From positions 310,001 to 374,000 of the forward strand of contig NZ_CP007445.1 of NCBI RefSeq assembly GCF_000599985.1: a DNA stretch of 64,000 bases, given 5' to 3'. Below the pieces are notes generated by a model that was not told the DNA's origin, made no database searches, and saw nothing but the letters and a program-made list of their open reading frames with translations. Within the stretch, counting starts at the first letter, position 1. The number at the start of each line of letters is the position of its first letter. Below are positions 38,051 to 49,176 of the stretch, in pieces. A program made the translations under genes and the position numbers. Source of the stretch: Gilliamella apicola (GTDB lineage: Bacteria > Pseudomonadota > Gammaproteobacteria > Enterobacterales > Orbaceae).

Positions 38051-38647
38051 TTAATATTCGGTTTTAATCTTAGCAATAAGTTGTTTAAGCGCTTGTCCTC
38101 GATGTGAAATCTGACTTTTATGCTCTTTTGTTAACTCTGCGGCGCTACAATTTAATTCAGGTACATAAAATAATGGATCATAGCCGAAGCCACCATCACC
38201 TCGTGTTTCATTTAAAATAATGCCATTCCACTTTCCTAAACAAATAATTGGTGTTGGATCATTTTCATGCCGCATAAACGCCAATGCACAATAAAAATAA
38301 GCAGTACGTTTTTCATTTGGTACATTTTTTAATTCCTGCAATAATTTTTGATTATTACTCCCATCATTACCATGTTCACCAGCATAACGGGCAGAATAGA
38401 TACCTGGAGCACCGTTAAGTGCATTAATTACTAATCCTGAATCATCAGCGATTGCTGGCAATCGAGTAAATTTAGCAGTATGTCTTGCTTTTAATATCGC
38501 ATTTTCAATAAAGGTTAAACCTGTTTCATCCACATCTGGCACATTGAACTCTTTTTGTGCAACAACATTAAAACCAGCATCGGCTAAAAGGTTTTGTAGC
38601 TCATTAACTTTACCTTGGTTATTCGTTGCTAAAACAATTTTTTGCAT
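38051..38647 (-). CDS. rdgB: XTP/dITP pyrophosphatase
   Basis: A 198-residue Ham1/RdgB family enzyme that hydrolyses non-canonical purine triphosphates (ITP, XTP). Marks are [77 protein letters not shown] and [16 protein letters not shown] precedes the ATG. Confidence 0.95.
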   Translation of the reverse strand: MQKIVLATNNQGKVNELQNLLADAGFNVVAQKEFNVPDVDETGLTFIENAILKARHTAKFTRLPAIADDSGLVINALNGAPGIYSARYAGEHGNDGSNNQKLLQELKNVPNEKRTAYFYCALAFMRHENDPTPIICLGKWNGIILNETRGDGGFGYDPLFYVPELNCSAAELTKEHKSQISHRGQALKQLIAKIKTEY

Positions 38648-38732
38648 TTTGATTTCCTTAACATAACTGGTTTGTGAAATATTACTGCTAGCGAATTTTG
38701 TGTAATTGTCGTTATTTAATATATGAATATTT

Positions 38733-39389
38733 TCAAAAATCAGGCTCGCACGTAAAAGTCATGCTTTCACCTGTTTTCGGATGATTTATTGTCAGTGATT
38801 GAGCATGTAACAGCAATCTTTGAGACATCGAAAATGCCTCAGGATGTGCATAAAATTTGTCTCCCAAAATTGGATGCCCAATGGCTTGCATATGCACACG
38901 TAATTGATGTGAACGTCCCGTATACGGAAATAATTTAACTCGGGTGGTATTATTCTCATTTCGTGACATGACTTGATATTGAGTTAATGCATGTTTACCG
39001 TTTTCAAGATCCACCATTTGTCTTGGACGATTTGGCCAATCACAAATTAAAGGTAGTTCAACTTGTCCAGTATCTTGCTCAAGATGCCCATATACTACAG
39101 CAATATATGTTTTTTTGGGGATCCGTTCACGAAATTGTTTTTTTATCTCTCGATCGGCTAATTTTGATAGTGCTACAACCATAATACCACTGGTTGCCAT
39201 ATCTAAGCGATGAACAGATTCGACATAACTATATTTTTGTTGTAAACGGTGAATAATACTATCAATAAACTGAGGTTTATTACCTGATACAGATAATATC
39301 CCAGGCTGTTTATTAACAACGACAATATGGTCATCTTGATGTAGGATTGAAAGCCAAGGGTCAATAGGTGGATGATATTCCAAAAGCAT
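38733..39389 (-). CDS. rluA: Dual-specificity pseudouridine synthase RluA
   Basis: A 218-residue RluA without an S4 domain. The catalytic motif HRLDMATSG places Asp63 as nucleophile. [11 protein letters not shown] and [21 protein letters not shown] match RluA. It modifies U746 of 23S rRNA and U32 of some tRNAs. It lies downstream of dsbB with a terminator between. Confidence 0.93.
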   Translation of the reverse strand: MLLEYHPPIDPWLSILHQDDHIVVVNKQPGILSVSGNKPQFIDSIIHRLQQKYSYVESVHRLDMATSGIMVVALSKLADREIKKQFRERIPKKTYIAVVYGHLEQDTGQVELPLICDWPNRPRQMVDLENGKHALTQYQVMSRNENNTTRVKLFPYTGRSHQLRVHMQAIGHPILGDKFYAHPEAFSMSQRLLLHAQSLTINHPKTGESMTFTCEPDF

Positions 39390-39442
39390 TTATATATGAC
39401 AATTCTTAAAATAAAATTGTCATATATTCTAGCAAACTCAAC

Positions 39443-39472
39443 AAAAAGCGCCAGTTTTATAAAAGCGGCGCT
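39443..39472 (-). terminator. dsbB terminator
   Basis: AGCGCC (39447-39452) pairs with GGCGCT (39467-39472), followed on the minus strand by five T residues. A second perfect hairpin, TATATGACAATT with AATTGTCATATA, lies at 39393-39426, before rluA. Confidence 0.75.
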
Positions 39473-39481
39473 GGTTGCAAA

Positions 39482-40000
39482 TTATATTTTCTTTGCTGGA
39501 AAGAATTGAGAAATTAATATGGTTAGACCTACAAAAAGATAACAAGCAAAAATAATAATCATCCATTGAGACATTTCGATGGTTAAAAAAGTCCAAATTT
39601 TATCGGCACATGAGCCATAGGCATTAAACATACTTGGTAACCATTGATTTAAAGGTAACCAAGATGGAAACTGAACGTTAATTGCACAGGTGTCACTGAA
39701 ATTAGGTTCAAATTGTAAATGAGCGTGAAATGTAGCTAATGTAAATCCTTTATAGGCACTAAATAACCAAACCAAAATTCCGCCTAATCGAAAAATATAA
39801 TTATTAGGCTTAATTAGTCCGATAATGCTTGCGATCATAATCCCAAAAATAGCACAGCGTTGATAAATGCATAATGTACAAGGCGCTAGACCTAACCCAT
39901 GTTGAAAAAAGAGCGCTGTTAATTCAAAAATAAAGGTAGAAAGGAATAATAAAAACCAAGCAGCTCTGCCATTTGAGTAATGATTGAGTAGTGATAACAT
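39482..40000 (-). CDS. dsbB: Disulfide bond formation protein DsbB
   Basis: A 172-residue four-helix inner membrane protein that reoxidises DsbA and passes electrons to quinone. Its two cysteine pairs are present: Cys41-Cys44 (APCTLC) and Cys105 with Cys131 (FSDTC, AYGSC). These match the E. coli positions almost exactly. The thiol isomerase dsbC is also in this window. Confidence 0.95.
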   Translation of the reverse strand: MLSLLNHYSNGRAAWFLLFLSTFIFELTALFFQHGLGLAPCTLCIYQRCAIFGIMIASIIGLIKPNNYIFRLGGILVWLFSAYKGFTLATFHAHLQFEPNFSDTCAINVQFPSWLPLNQWLPSMFNAYGSCADKIWTFLTIEMSQWMIIIFACYLFVGLTILISQFFPAKKI

Positions 40001-40148
40001 ACTATTTTATTCCTCCATATTCCGTTATAATTACCTATCTTTAATTATATCGAAAGTAATCTATCTAATTTTTAAGTTATGCTAGTGTAGTTTATTTTCG
40101 GATAATGTAAACGACTTTTATATATTGATGGCGGATTAATCACTTCTT

Positions 40149-41138
40149 ATGGATTCAAACGTTCCACAAACAAAATTGCAAGTCTCATTTGTCACAATTT
40201 CAGAAGAAAATGCGACACAACGAATTGATAACTTTTTAATTACACACCTAAAAGGTGTTCCTAAAAGTATGATTTATCGCATACTAAGAAAAGGTGAAGT
40301 AAGAGTTAATAAAAAACGCGTTAAACCTGAATATAAATTAAATAATGGCGACGAGATTCGTATTCCTCCTATTCGCGTTGCTGAAAAAACAACACCCGAA
40401 ATTTCAACTAAGCTTAATAAAGTTGCTGATTTAGAAAAAGCAATCATTTATGAAGACGACGTTATTTTAGCCATTAATAAGCCTTCTGGTATTGCTGTTC
40501 ATGGCGGAAGTGGTTTAAGTTTTGGTGTCATTGAAGGATTACGCGCATTAAGACCCGAAGCAAAGTTTTTAGAATTAGTTCATCGAATTGATCGTGAAAC
40601 ATCGGGTGTATTATTAATAGCAAAAAAACGTTCAGCATTAAAAGCATTACATGAGCAGCTTAGACTTAAACAGATGCAAAAAAATTATTTGGCATTAGTA
40701 AAAGGAAATTGGCCGTCAGAATGTAAAGTAGTGCAGGCACCATTACTTAAAAACGTATTAAAAAGTGGGGAACGTGTTGTCAAAGTTGATAAAGAAGGAA
40801 AACCTTCTGAAACGCGATTTAAAGTTGAAGAGCGATTTGATTTTGCAACTTTAATTAAAGCTAGTCCAGTTACAGGACGTACTCATCAAATTCGAGTTCA
40901 TACTCAATATGCTAACCATCCAATTGCTTTTGATGATCGTTATGGTGATAACCAATTTGATATGCAACTGGCAGATACCAAACTTAACCGATTATTTTTA
41001 CACGCAGCTAATGTGAAATTTATTCATCCTAAAACTTTACAAGAAATGCAGTTACATGCACCGATGGATGATAAGTTGCAAGCATGTTTAAATCAGCTTA
41101 GAAATGATAAATATCAACAAACAGAATCATTAAAATAA
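40149..41138 (+). CDS. rluC: 23S rRNA pseudouridine synthase RluC
   Basis: A 329-residue enzyme with an N-terminal S4 RNA-binding domain (QRIDNFLITHLKGVPKSMIYRILRKGEVRVNKKRV) and catalytic HRIDRETSG with Asp148. TGRTHQIRVHTQYANHPIAFDDRYGD fits RluC, which modifies positions 955, 2504 and 2580. The gene ends 11 bp before the phosphatase gene that follows. Confidence 0.93.
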   Translation: MDSNVPQTKLQVSFVTISEENATQRIDNFLITHLKGVPKSMIYRILRKGEVRVNKKRVKPEYKLNNGDEIRIPPIRVAEKTTPEISTKLNKVADLEKAIIYEDDVILAINKPSGIAVHGGSGLSFGVIEGLRALRPEAKFLELVHRIDRETSGVLLIAKKRSALKALHEQLRLKQMQKNYLALVKGNWPSECKVVQAPLLKNVLKSGERVVKVDKEGKPSETRFKVEERFDFATLIKASPVTGRTHQIRVHTQYANHPIAFDDRYGDNQFDMQLADTKLNRLFLHAANVKFIHPKTLQEMQLHAPMDDKLQACLNQLRNDKYQQTESLK

Positions 41139-41149
41139 AAAGGTAATAA

Positions 41150-41818
41150 GTGCGAATGAAAGATCTCAATTTATACTTAATTAGACATGGGCAAACAGAG
41201 TGGAATATTAAAGATCAAATGCAAGGATCGCAAAATTCTCCTCTGACAGAACAAGGCGTTTTAGGGGCTAAAATAACAGGGCAATATTTAAAAGATGTTC
41301 CTTTTTTGCAAGCATACTCTAGTACTCAACAACGTGCCATAGAAACGCGTAATTATATCATTAACGAAAATATCAAAGATATTCCCACATTTGAACTGTC
41401 CGATTTGCAAGAAATGGATTTTGGTGATTGGGAGGGTAGACATGTACCTGCTCTTAAAAAAGAAGTGCCAGAATTTACGACTTATTTAACTGATCCTGCT
41501 AATTTTGATGCTTCTGTCAATAAAGGTGAAAATTATCTTGATGTTCTAACGCGTATGAAACAAGGACTAAATACTATAATCCAAAGAGCGCCACAAAATA
41601 CGGGTAATATTTTAGTCGTTTCGCATGGAACGGTATTACGGTTATTACTCTGCGTATTAAATGGTGGTGATTGGCGTTTTCACCGTGATGATCAATACTT
41701 TCCGCGCATGTTAAATACCAGTGTAAGTGTTGTTAATTATCAACAAGCGGATGATGAGGCAGAAGGAAAATTTACGGTTAAATACTATAATAATGTCGAT
41801 CATTTAACGGATAAATAA
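41150..41818 (+). CDS. Histidine phosphatase (phosphoglycerate mutase-like)
   Basis: A 222-residue branch-1 histidine phosphatase. It has the phosphohistidine motif LIRHGQTEWN near residue 10, SSTQQRAIETRNYI, the DFGDWEGR motif, and the second catalytic VVSHGTVLRLLL. Substrate unclear: GpmB-like, CobC-like or another small phosphate ester. The GTG at 41150 lies six bases from AAGG. An ATG at 41156 is the alternative. It is likely co-transcribed with rluC. Confidence 0.85.
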   Translation: MRMKDLNLYLIRHGQTEWNIKDQMQGSQNSPLTEQGVLGAKITGQYLKDVPFLQAYSSTQQRAIETRNYIINENIKDIPTFELSDLQEMDFGDWEGRHVPALKKEVPEFTTYLTDPANFDASVNKGENYLDVLTRMKQGLNTIIQRAPQNTGNILVVSHGTVLRLLLCVLNGGDWRFHRDDQYFPRMLNTSVSVVNYQQADDEAEGKFTVKYYNNVDHLTDK

Positions 41819-41832
41819 TCGGTCAGGTAATT

Positions 41833-41884
41833 TTTATTATCTCTCAAATAATGTATTTAATAACATAAAATGAGAGATAATAAA
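41833..41884. terminator. Bidirectional terminator between the phosphatase gene and bepA
   Basis: TTTATTATCTCTCA (41833-41846) is perfectly complementary to TGAGAGATAATAAA (41871-41884). The two flanking genes converge here. Confidence 0.75.
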
Positions 41885-41896
41885 TCTATCTAGCGT

Positions 41897-43351
41897 TTAT
41901 CTTTTACTGTATTGTGCATAACGTTGTTGTAGTTGTTGTAACTTTTTAATTCTAGCCTCAATCCTCGAAATCATGATTTGATCGCCTTTGGTTTGATTTT
42001 TAGCATTTTGCAATATTTGGATTGATCCTTGAAATTGACCTTCTAGTGCAATCAGTTCTGCTTGAGCACTCATTTCTTGCGCTCTTGAATGTGATCCTCC
42101 ATAAGCTGAAATCAACAATTCCCAACCATTAGTATCATCATTATGATCAAAAGTATATCGATGAAGTAGACTTACAGCTTGTTGATAATTTTTATTTTTC
42201 ACGTAAGCATTAGCCAAATTAAGTTGTAACGCTGAGCTATTTGGTGATTTTTTTAATGCCGCTTGTAATCGATTAATTGCAGCATTATTGTTATTTGTAT
42301 TTAAATCAATATCCGTCATTAAATCTATATACCAAATATTATTGGGATCATTATCTAATAATGGTTGTAATTGCTGTTTTGCTCTTTGATAATTGCCACT
42401 TCGGTAATCTGCTAGCGCACTACCATAAACCATAGCAATTTTGCTTTGCTCATTATTGAGTTTTTTGTAATCTTCAAGTAATAATTTGCCTGTATTGATA
42501 TTATTACTGAATAAAATAGCTAATCTTGCTTTAGCTAAATAATAATTGAGTGATGGGGCAACATCTTTTTTAGAATATTGCAGTGAACGATTACGAATAT
42601 CGGATAAACGACTATTTGGTAGTGGATGAGTAAGTAAAATTTCTGGTGGCTTACTACTAAAACGAGTTTCATCAGCTAACTTTTGCAAGAACTCCGATGA
42701 AGCATATGGATCAAATCCTGCTCTGGCAAGTGTTCTTAGACCAACGCGATCGGCTTCTTGTTCATTACTTTGTGTAAAGCTAATCATACTTTGCGTTGAA
42801 CCCGCCATGGTACTTGTTATTGCCATCATCCCAGCTTCTGGATTGGCTAATGTTAATAATAAAGAACCTAATGTCGCACCCCAGACATAAGGACTGTTGC
42901 GATTTTGGTTTTCCATTGCCCTAGCCAAATGACGTTGAGTAACATGACCAATTTCGTGAGCCATGACAGAAGCTAATTGGCTTTCATTAGTCGTATCCAG
43001 AATTAACTTAGAGTGAATAACTACATTACCACCAAAAAAAGCAAATGCGTTGAGTACATTGCTTTTCATAATATAAAAATGAAAAGGTGTTTGTACTGAT
43101 TCGGCTTTTAAAACTAATTTTTTACCTAAATCATTAATATATTGATTTAAAACAGGATCGTTAATGATAGGAGCATCAGCCCGTAATAGGCGCATATAAT
43201 AATCCCCCATCTCCATCTCTTGTCCTATACTTAATGTTGAAGCTGCGGCAGTACCTATATCAGGAAGGTTGATATTATCGGCATAAACTAATGGGGCATT
43301 TTGTAATAATAACGATGTAGATAGTACAAATGCGACTGTTTTTTTTAACAT
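41897..43351 (-). CDS. bepA: Beta-barrel assembly-enhancing protease BepA
   Basis: A 484-residue periplasmic M48 metalloprotease. A signal peptide (FVLSTSLLLQNAPLVYA) leads into the peptidase domain with HEIGH at residues 132-136 and SNEQEADRVGLRTL carrying the third zinc ligand. A C-terminal TPR domain (about residues 300-440) follows. BepA degrades stalled outer membrane proteins and helps LptD assembly. It is transcribed alone on the minus strand. Confidence 0.93.
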   Translation of the reverse strand: MLKKTVAFVLSTSLLLQNAPLVYADNINLPDIGTAAASTLSIGQEMEMGDYYMRLLRADAPIINDPVLNQYINDLGKKLVLKAESVQTPFHFYIMKSNVLNAFAFFGGNVVIHSKLILDTTNESQLASVMAHEIGHVTQRHLARAMENQNRNSPYVWGATLGSLLLTLANPEAGMMAITSTMAGSTQSMISFTQSNEQEADRVGLRTLARAGFDPYASSEFLQKLADETRFSSKPPEILLTHPLPNSRLSDIRNRSLQYSKKDVAPSLNYYLAKARLAILFSNNINTGKLLLEDYKKLNNEQSKIAMVYGSALADYRSGNYQRAKQQLQPLLDNDPNNIWYIDLMTDIDLNTNNNNAAINRLQAALKKSPNSSALQLNLANAYVKNKNYQQAVSLLHRYTFDHNDDTNGWELLISAYGGSHSRAQEMSAQAELIALEGQFQGSIQILQNAKNQTKGDQIMISRIEARIKKLQQLQQRYAQYSKR

Positions 43352-43471
43352 TGTTTCAACCTATAGAGATAAAAATATTAACAGTTTACTATTCTAGCCG
43401 AAAAAAAAGACAATTTCACTTGCTAATCAACAGTTAGTTAAATCAGGTATGGATTATAAAAAAATAATAAA

Positions 43472-44056
43472 TTATTGGAATACAGCGGCTCGAATTTTTT
43501 CGATATCAACATTTTCGATATATTTGATAATATTAGGATAAACATTATAGTGATGACCAAATTCAGGTTTCATTAACTCATTAATAGCCTGTGGTTTTGA
43601 CCAATTTTGGAAAACCATACGATACATAGCTACAGCAACACCAGTGCGATCACTACCATGCCAACAATGAATTAAAATTGGTTTAGGTGATTGCTTAATC
43701 GCTTTAAGTATTTCAATCATTTTTTCGTCAGAAATATTTCCTGCTCGTATTTTAATCCAAACTTCGGAAAGAGTCGTATTTTCTAACTTGTCACGATCAC
43801 TATGCAATAGACGCAAGTTAATTATGGTTTTAAAACCTATTTTATCAAGATATTGTATCTGTTTTCTGGTCGGCTGTTCTGATCGTGAAAGATCATCAGA
43901 TATTTTATAAAAATTATTAGGTAAATTCACACTAGGTTTCATATTAGATTGACAGCCGATTATCATGAAACAGACACAACACAACATTAATGAATTTGCT
44001 AACTTTACTTTGATAAAACCATAACAAGCTCTTAATTGTTGTGTTGTGTACAGCAT
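43472..44056 (-). CDS. Lipoprotein-type dual-specificity phosphatase
   Basis: A 194-residue protein with the cysteine phosphatase P-loop HCWHGSDRTG (Cys131, Arg137) and an upstream LSRSEQPTRKQIQYLDKIGFKTIINLR segment typical of this family. An N-terminal hydrophobic stretch ends in the lipobox-like IIGC with Cys35, so it is probably exported and lipid-anchored. The start may be internal (ATG 43987), which would make a shorter signal. Substrate unknown. It follows proS by 25 bp. Confidence 0.8.
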   Translation of the reverse strand: MLYTTQQLRACYGFIKVKLANSLMLCCVCFMIIGCQSNMKPSVNLPNNFYKISDDLSRSEQPTRKQIQYLDKIGFKTIINLRLLHSDRDKLENTTLSEVWIKIRAGNISDEKMIEILKAIKQSPKPILIHCWHGSDRTGVAVAMYRMVFQNWSKPQAINELMKPEFGHHYNVYPNIIKYIENVDIEKIRAAVFQ

Positions 44057-44081
44057 AAAAATAGGTACAATTTATTAATTT

Positions 44082-45803
44082 TTAAGCCAATTGACGACGG
44101 TTTTGGATAAATTCAATGATGTTTTCAATTTTCACCATCTGTTTATCACCACCACAACGATGTTTATATTCCACTTCGCCATTATCTAGATTTCGTTCAC
44201 CAATAACAATGGTGTGCGGAATCCCAATTAATTCAGCATCTGCAAACATCACACCTGGTCGCTCTTTACGATCGTCAAACAACACATCAATACCTGTTGC
44301 TTGTAAATCCGCATAAAGTTTTTCTGCCGTTGCTTGTACTTTTTCAGATTTATACATATTCATAGGAATAATGACAACACTAAATGGCGCGATGGCTTCT
44401 GGCCATACAATACCACGATCATCATGGCATTGTTCAATCGCTGCAGCTACAATACGACTTACGCCAATACCATAACAACCCATAATCATAACGTGGTTTT
44501 GTCCATCCTCGCCTTGAACCGTTGCTTTCATAGCTTCTGAATATTTAGTTCCAAGTTGGAAAATATGACCAACCTCAATGCCACGTTTAATTTGCAATGT
44601 ACCTTTACCATCTGGACTAATGTCCCCTTCAACCACATTACGAATATCTTCAATACGTGGTAGTGCAACGTCTCGTTCCCAATTGATATTAAAGTAATGT
44701 TTATGATCAATATTGGCTCCGGCACTAAAATCACTCATTACTGCCACATCACGGTCAATAATGATTGGCATATTTAGGTTGATTGGACCTAATGAACCTG
44801 GACCAGCATTAACAATAGCACGAATTTCTTCGTCAGTTGCAAATTCTAATGGTGAAGCAACGATATCAATTTTTTCAGCTTTGATTTCATTTAAAGTATG
44901 ATCACCACGTACCAATAATGCGACTAATTGATGGCCACTCTCTTTCGTTGCTTTTACCATCAATGTTTTAACAGTTTTTTCAATTGGTAAATTGAACTGT
45001 TGAACTAATTCATCAATGGTTTTAGCGTTTGGTGTATCAACAATTTCCATTGCTTTAGTTGGTGCTGCACGATTTTGAGACGGCGCTAATGCTTGTGCCA
45101 TTTCTATATTGGCTGCATAATCCGATTCAGTTGAAAAGACAATATCATCTTCACCGCTGTCAGCTAAGACTTGGAATTCGTGTGACCAATTGCCTCCAAT
45201 TGATCCTGTATCGGCACGTACAGCCCTGAAGTTTAAACCTGCACGAGTAAACACAGCACTATAAGCTTTGTACATGTCATCATAAGTTTCTTGTAATGAT
45301 GCTTGTGAAGTATGGAATGAGTAGGCATCTTTCATAATAAATTCACGTGAACGCATTACCCCAAAACGTGGGCGGACTTCATCGCGGAATTTGGTTTGAA
45401 TTTGATAAACATTCAATGGTAATTGTTTATAAGAACTAACTTCATTTCGTAGTAGGTCGGTAATTACTTCCTCATGCGTTGGTCCTAATACAAAGTCACG
45501 ATTACCTCGGTCTTTAATTCGTAATAGCTCTGGGCCATATTGTTCCCAACGCCCACTTTCTTGCCAAATATCAGCGGGTTGAACAACAGGCATTAATACT
45601 TCAATTGCCCCTGCTTTGTTCATTTCTTCTCGGACAATGTTTTCAACTTTTTTAAGTACACGATAACCAGTCGGCAACCAAGTATATAAACCTGCCGCAA
45701 CTTTTCGGATCATACCGGCACGTAACATTAATTGATGACTAATTACTTCAGCATCAGCTGGTGTTTCTTTTAACGTAGAAAGAAGATATTTACTGGTTCG
45801 CAT
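44082..45803 (-). CDS. proS: Prolyl-tRNA synthetase
   Basis: A 573-residue class II synthetase of the bacterial type with the editing insertion. Visible are [74 protein letters not shown], the INS editing domain (about residues 225-400), and [20 protein letters not shown]. It charges tRNA(Pro). ybaK elsewhere in the window edits its Cys mischarging. Confidence 0.97.
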   Translation of the reverse strand: MRTSKYLLSTLKETPADAEVISHQLMLRAGMIRKVAAGLYTWLPTGYRVLKKVENIVREEMNKAGAIEVLMPVVQPADIWQESGRWEQYGPELLRIKDRGNRDFVLGPTHEEVITDLLRNEVSSYKQLPLNVYQIQTKFRDEVRPRFGVMRSREFIMKDAYSFHTSQASLQETYDDMYKAYSAVFTRAGLNFRAVRADTGSIGGNWSHEFQVLADSGEDDIVFSTESDYAANIEMAQALAPSQNRAAPTKAMEIVDTPNAKTIDELVQQFNLPIEKTVKTLMVKATKESGHQLVALLVRGDHTLNEIKAEKIDIVASPLEFATDEEIRAIVNAGPGSLGPINLNMPIIIDRDVAVMSDFSAGANIDHKHYFNINWERDVALPRIEDIRNVVEGDISPDGKGTLQIKRGIEVGHIFQLGTKYSEAMKATVQGEDGQNHVMIMGCYGIGVSRIVAAAIEQCHDDRGIVWPEAIAPFSVVIIPMNMYKSEKVQATAEKLYADLQATGIDVLFDDRKERPGVMFADAELIGIPHTIVIGERNLDNGEVEYKHRCGGDKQMVKIENIIEFIQNRRQLA

Positions 45804-46148
45804 GAATTTATCCCGAAAAATAATTTACTTATAAATATACTAAAAATTCTTGCTAGTTTAGCAGTACCTAGCGCAACACTAAAGTAATTTTATCGTTATT
45901 TTTAATGTGGAATAGATAATAAGACCATCAATAGAGTATCAAACAAAACAATCTACTTATGATAAATGCTAAATCCAATTCAAAAGCACTACACATTATA
46001 AATTCGCACTTACAGTAAAATTGCCAGCAATCCGATAAACATTTCGTATTAAAACTGATACTTTATTTTTTTAGAACACAAGAAGTATCAAAATAGATAT
46101 TTTTTATAAAATATATCATATTGATTATATTTAACTTTTTCCTGTTTG
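45804..46148. other. Intergenic region between divergent proS and sdaC
   Basis: AT-rich sequence holding the promoters of the two divergent genes. I see no gene and no tRNA here. The recognisable element is the CRP site at its right end. Confidence 0.4.
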
Positions 46149-46164
46149 TGTGACGTAGATCACG
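46149..46164 (+). promoter_or_regulatory. CRP site upstream of sdaC
   Basis: TGTGA-CGTAGA-TCACG matches the CRP consensus at nine of ten arm positions. It lies 62-77 bp before the sdaC start. E. coli sdaC is also CRP-controlled. Confidence 0.7.
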
Positions 46165-46225
46165 TTGATAAAGGTCTTAAGTTGCTATCATACGCGCAAA
46201 ATTTTAGACAAAGGAGTAGTTCAAT

Positions 46226-47527
46226 ATGGACCAATTAACCATTAACGAGGGTATAACAACTTCTAAAGAGGATGCTACGTTATCTAAATGGCGTAAAAGC
46301 GATACTTTATGGATGTTGAGCCTTTATGGTACGGCAATTGGTGCTGGGGTATTATTTTTACCAATTAATGCAGGCGTAGGTGGATTGATTCCATTACTAG
46401 TGATGTTAATTCTTGCTTTTCCTATGACATTTTTTGCTCATCGGGCTTTGTGCCGTTTTGTATTGTCAGGCAAAAGTAAAGACGGTGATATCACAGTTGT
46501 AGTTGAGGAAGCGTTTGGTCGCACGGCAGGAAATTGGATAACGGTACTTTATTTTTTTGCTATTTACCCCATTTTACTTGTATATAGTGTAGGCATTACC
46601 AATACCGTTGATAGCTTTATGGTGCACCAACTTGGTATGGCGTCACTACCAAGAGCTTTGTTATCATTTATTTTGGTCGCTTTTTTAATGTCGATTGTCC
46701 ATTTTGGTGAAGAGCTTATTGTAAAAGTTATGTCCATTTTGGTGTTCCCTTTCATTGCTGTGTTAATGATTTTGGCATTATTTTTAATTCCTGAATGGAA
46801 TGGAGAAATTTTTAATAATATTTCTTTTAGCAGTAATGGTTACAGTGGACATGGTATTTTAATGACACTTTGGTTGGTTATTCCTGTTATGGTTTTTGCA
46901 TTTAATCATTCGCCAATCATTTCTTCTTTAGCTGTTGCTAAACGTAAAGAATACGGTGAAGCTTATGCCGAATCAAAATGTACTAAAATTATTGCAGCAA
47001 GTAATATTATGATGGTTGTAACCGTGATGTTTTTTGTGTTTAGTTGTGCACTTTGTTTATCGCCTGCAGAACTTTTAGAAGCAAAAGCGCAAAATCTTTC
47101 AACGTTATCTTATTTAGCCAATCGTTTTAATTCACCGGTTATTGAGTATATTGGTCCGCCAATTGCATTTATTGCTATGGCTAAATCGTTTTTGGGTCAC
47201 TATTTAGGTGCGAAAGAAGGTTTTAATGGTATAGTGAATAAAGCTTTACGTAGTCGTAATAAAACAATATCTGAAAAGAAACTTGAAAAACTTGCTGTAT
47301 CATTTATGTTTTTAACAGCATGGGGCATTGCAACACTTAATCCAAGTATTTTAGGTTTAATTGAATCATTAGGTGGCCCAATTCTTGCAGTCCTATTGTT
47401 TATAATGCCAATGTATGCAATTCATAAATTACCCGTATTAGCAAAATATCGTGGCAAACTTAGTAATGGTTTTATCGTAATCATGGGATTTATTGCGATT
47501 TCAGCCGCTATTTATAATTTAATTTAA
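46226..47527 (+). CDS. sdaC: Serine transporter SdaC
   Basis: A 433-residue HAAAP-family proton:amino acid symporter with about eleven membrane helices, starting SKWRKSDTLWMLSLYGTAIGAGVLFLPINAG. FAFNHSPIISSLAVAKR and FLGHYLGAKEGFNGI are typical. It imports L-serine for the deaminase encoded next. AAAGGAG precedes the start. Confidence 0.93.
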   Translation: MDQLTINEGITTSKEDATLSKWRKSDTLWMLSLYGTAIGAGVLFLPINAGVGGLIPLLVMLILAFPMTFFAHRALCRFVLSGKSKDGDITVVVEEAFGRTAGNWITVLYFFAIYPILLVYSVGITNTVDSFMVHQLGMASLPRALLSFILVAFLMSIVHFGEELIVKVMSILVFPFIAVLMILALFLIPEWNGEIFNNISFSSNGYSGHGILMTLWLVIPVMVFAFNHSPIISSLAVAKRKEYGEAYAESKCTKIIAASNIMMVVTVMFFVFSCALCLSPAELLEAKAQNLSTLSYLANRFNSPVIEYIGPPIAFIAMAKSFLGHYLGAKEGFNGIVNKALRSRNKTISEKKLEKLAVSFMFLTAWGIATLNPSILGLIESLGGPILAVLLFIMPMYAIHKLPVLAKYRGKLSNGFIVIMGFIAISAAIYNLI

Positions 47528-47565
47528 GATTATCCCATTAGTTATCATTATTGTTTTATAAACAA

Positions 47566-47591
47566 AAGCCATTGGCATTAGCCGATGGTTT
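47566..47591 (+). other. Stem-loop between sdaC and sdaB
   Basis: AAGCCATTGGC (47566-47576) pairs with GCCGATGGTTT (47581-47591) with two G-U pairs. The T tract is short, so partial termination between the two genes is possible. Confidence 0.5.
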
Positions 47592-47716
47592 GTATTATCA
47601 ATAGGTAAAATAGTATTAATAGTAAATTTGCTTTTTGGCTATTTCGTTACAATAGTAAATTTATAAAGATTTAGACTCGCGTAATTGAGTTGCGTTAGTA
47701 TCAAAAAAGGAAAAAT

Positions 47717-49084
47717 ATGAGTTCGGTATTTGAAATATTTAAAATTGGTATTGGCCCTTCAAGTTCACATACGGTAGGCCCTATGAGAGCAGGGAAGGCA
47801 TTTGTTGATCAACTGATTAGTAATGATATGATGCCATCGGTGACCAAAATTGTCGCTGATGTCTACGGATCTTTATCGCTAACAGGTAAAGGTCACCAAA
47901 CAGATATCGCTATTATTATGGGACTTGCTGGCGAAAAACCTGATATGGTGAATATTGATAATATTCCATCTTTTATTGAAAAAATCAGTCAGACACATCG
48001 CTTACCGATTTATGATAGTCGTTACGAAATCGATTTTCCTCTTGCTAGTTGTATGGTGTTTCATTCAAAATTTTTACCACTACATGAAAATGGTATGACA
48101 TTGAGTGCCTATAATGGTGAAACTTTACTGTTTCAGAAAACCTATTATTCAGTAGGTGGCGGTAAAATTGTAGAAGAAGAACAATTTGCAAAGCAAGAAC
48201 CAGAGTCAATAAAACTGCCTTATCGTTTTTCTTCTGCTGCACAACTATTGAAGCATTGTGAAGATAATTCTTTATCAATTTCAAGTATTATGATGAAAAA
48301 TGAGCTGCAATTGCATTCGTATGAAGAAATTGAAGATTACTTTTCACGGGTAGGGCAAACTATTTTAGAATGTATCAAACGTGGTATGAATACAGAAGGT
48401 TTATTACCAGGACCACTTAAAGTACCACGCCGAGCTTTTTCTCTATATCGTCAGCTATCAACAACGAAAGATCAGATCATTAGTGATCCTATGGTAATCA
48501 TTGACTGGGTTAATATGTTTGCACTTGCTGTGAGTGAAGAAAACGCAGCAGGGGGCCGCGTAGTTACTGCTCCAACTAATGGTGCTTGCGGTATTATTCC
48601 AGCGGTATTGGGTTATTATGATAAATTTATTAACCCCGTTACGCCTGATATCTATATTCGATTCTTTTTAACTTGTGGTGCAATTGGTCAACTTTATCAA
48701 ATGAATGCTTCTATTTCGGGCGCGGAAGTTGGTTGCCAAGGTGAGGTCGGTGTAGCTTGCTCAATGGCTGCTGCAGGATTAGCTGAACTTTTAGGCGGAA
48801 ATCCCGAGCAAGTTTGTATGGCTGCCGAAATAGCAATGGAACATAATTTAGGTTTGACTTGCGATCCCGTTGCAGGGCAAGTACAAGTACCATGTATTGA
48901 GCGTAATGCTATTGCAGCAGTCAAAGCTATCAATGCCACAAGAATGGCATTAAGACGAATAACTGCAGCAAAAGTAACTTTAGATAAAGTGATTAAAACA
49001 ATGTATGAAACTGGTAAAGATATGAATGCTAAATACCGAGAGACATCTCGAGGTGGATTGGCAATTACGGTACATTGTAGTTAA
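47717..49084 (+). CDS. sdaB: L-serine ammonia-lyase (iron-sulfur type)
   Basis: A 455-residue single-chain L-serine dehydratase that converts serine to pyruvate and ammonia using a 4Fe-4S cluster. It begins [21 protein letters not shown] and has [41 protein letters not shown] and [26 protein letters not shown], containing the likely cluster cysteines. Pairing with sdaC matches E. coli sdaCB. SdaA and SdaB are close paralogs, so the letter is chosen from context. Confidence 0.93.
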   Translation: MSSVFEIFKIGIGPSSSHTVGPMRAGKAFVDQLISNDMMPSVTKIVADVYGSLSLTGKGHQTDIAIIMGLAGEKPDMVNIDNIPSFIEKISQTHRLPIYDSRYEIDFPLASCMVFHSKFLPLHENGMTLSAYNGETLLFQKTYYSVGGGKIVEEEQFAKQEPESIKLPYRFSSAAQLLKHCEDNSLSISSIMMKNELQLHSYEEIEDYFSRVGQTILECIKRGMNTEGLLPGPLKVPRRAFSLYRQLSTTKDQIISDPMVIIDWVNMFALAVSEENAAGGRVVTAPTNGACGIIPAVLGYYDKFINPVTPDIYIRFFLTCGAIGQLYQMNASISGAEVGCQGEVGVACSMAAAGLAELLGGNPEQVCMAAEIAMEHNLGLTCDPVAGQVQVPCIERNAIAAVKAINATRMALRRITAAKVTLDKVIKTMYETGKDMNAKYRETSRGGLAITVHCS

Positions 49085-49091
49085 CAATTCA

Positions 49092-49133
49092 TTTTTTTAT
49101 CTTCGCCTTTTTTATAATCGGCGAAGATAAAAA
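49092..49133. terminator. Bidirectional terminator after sdaB
   Basis: TTTTTATCTTCGCC (49094-49107) is fully complementary to GGCGAAGATAAAAA (49120-49133). It separates sdaB from the convergent XRE gene. Confidence 0.8.
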
Positions 49134-49176
49134 TTACGTATATTCCGATTGTTAGAGTTTTATTTTTAAGCCTTTT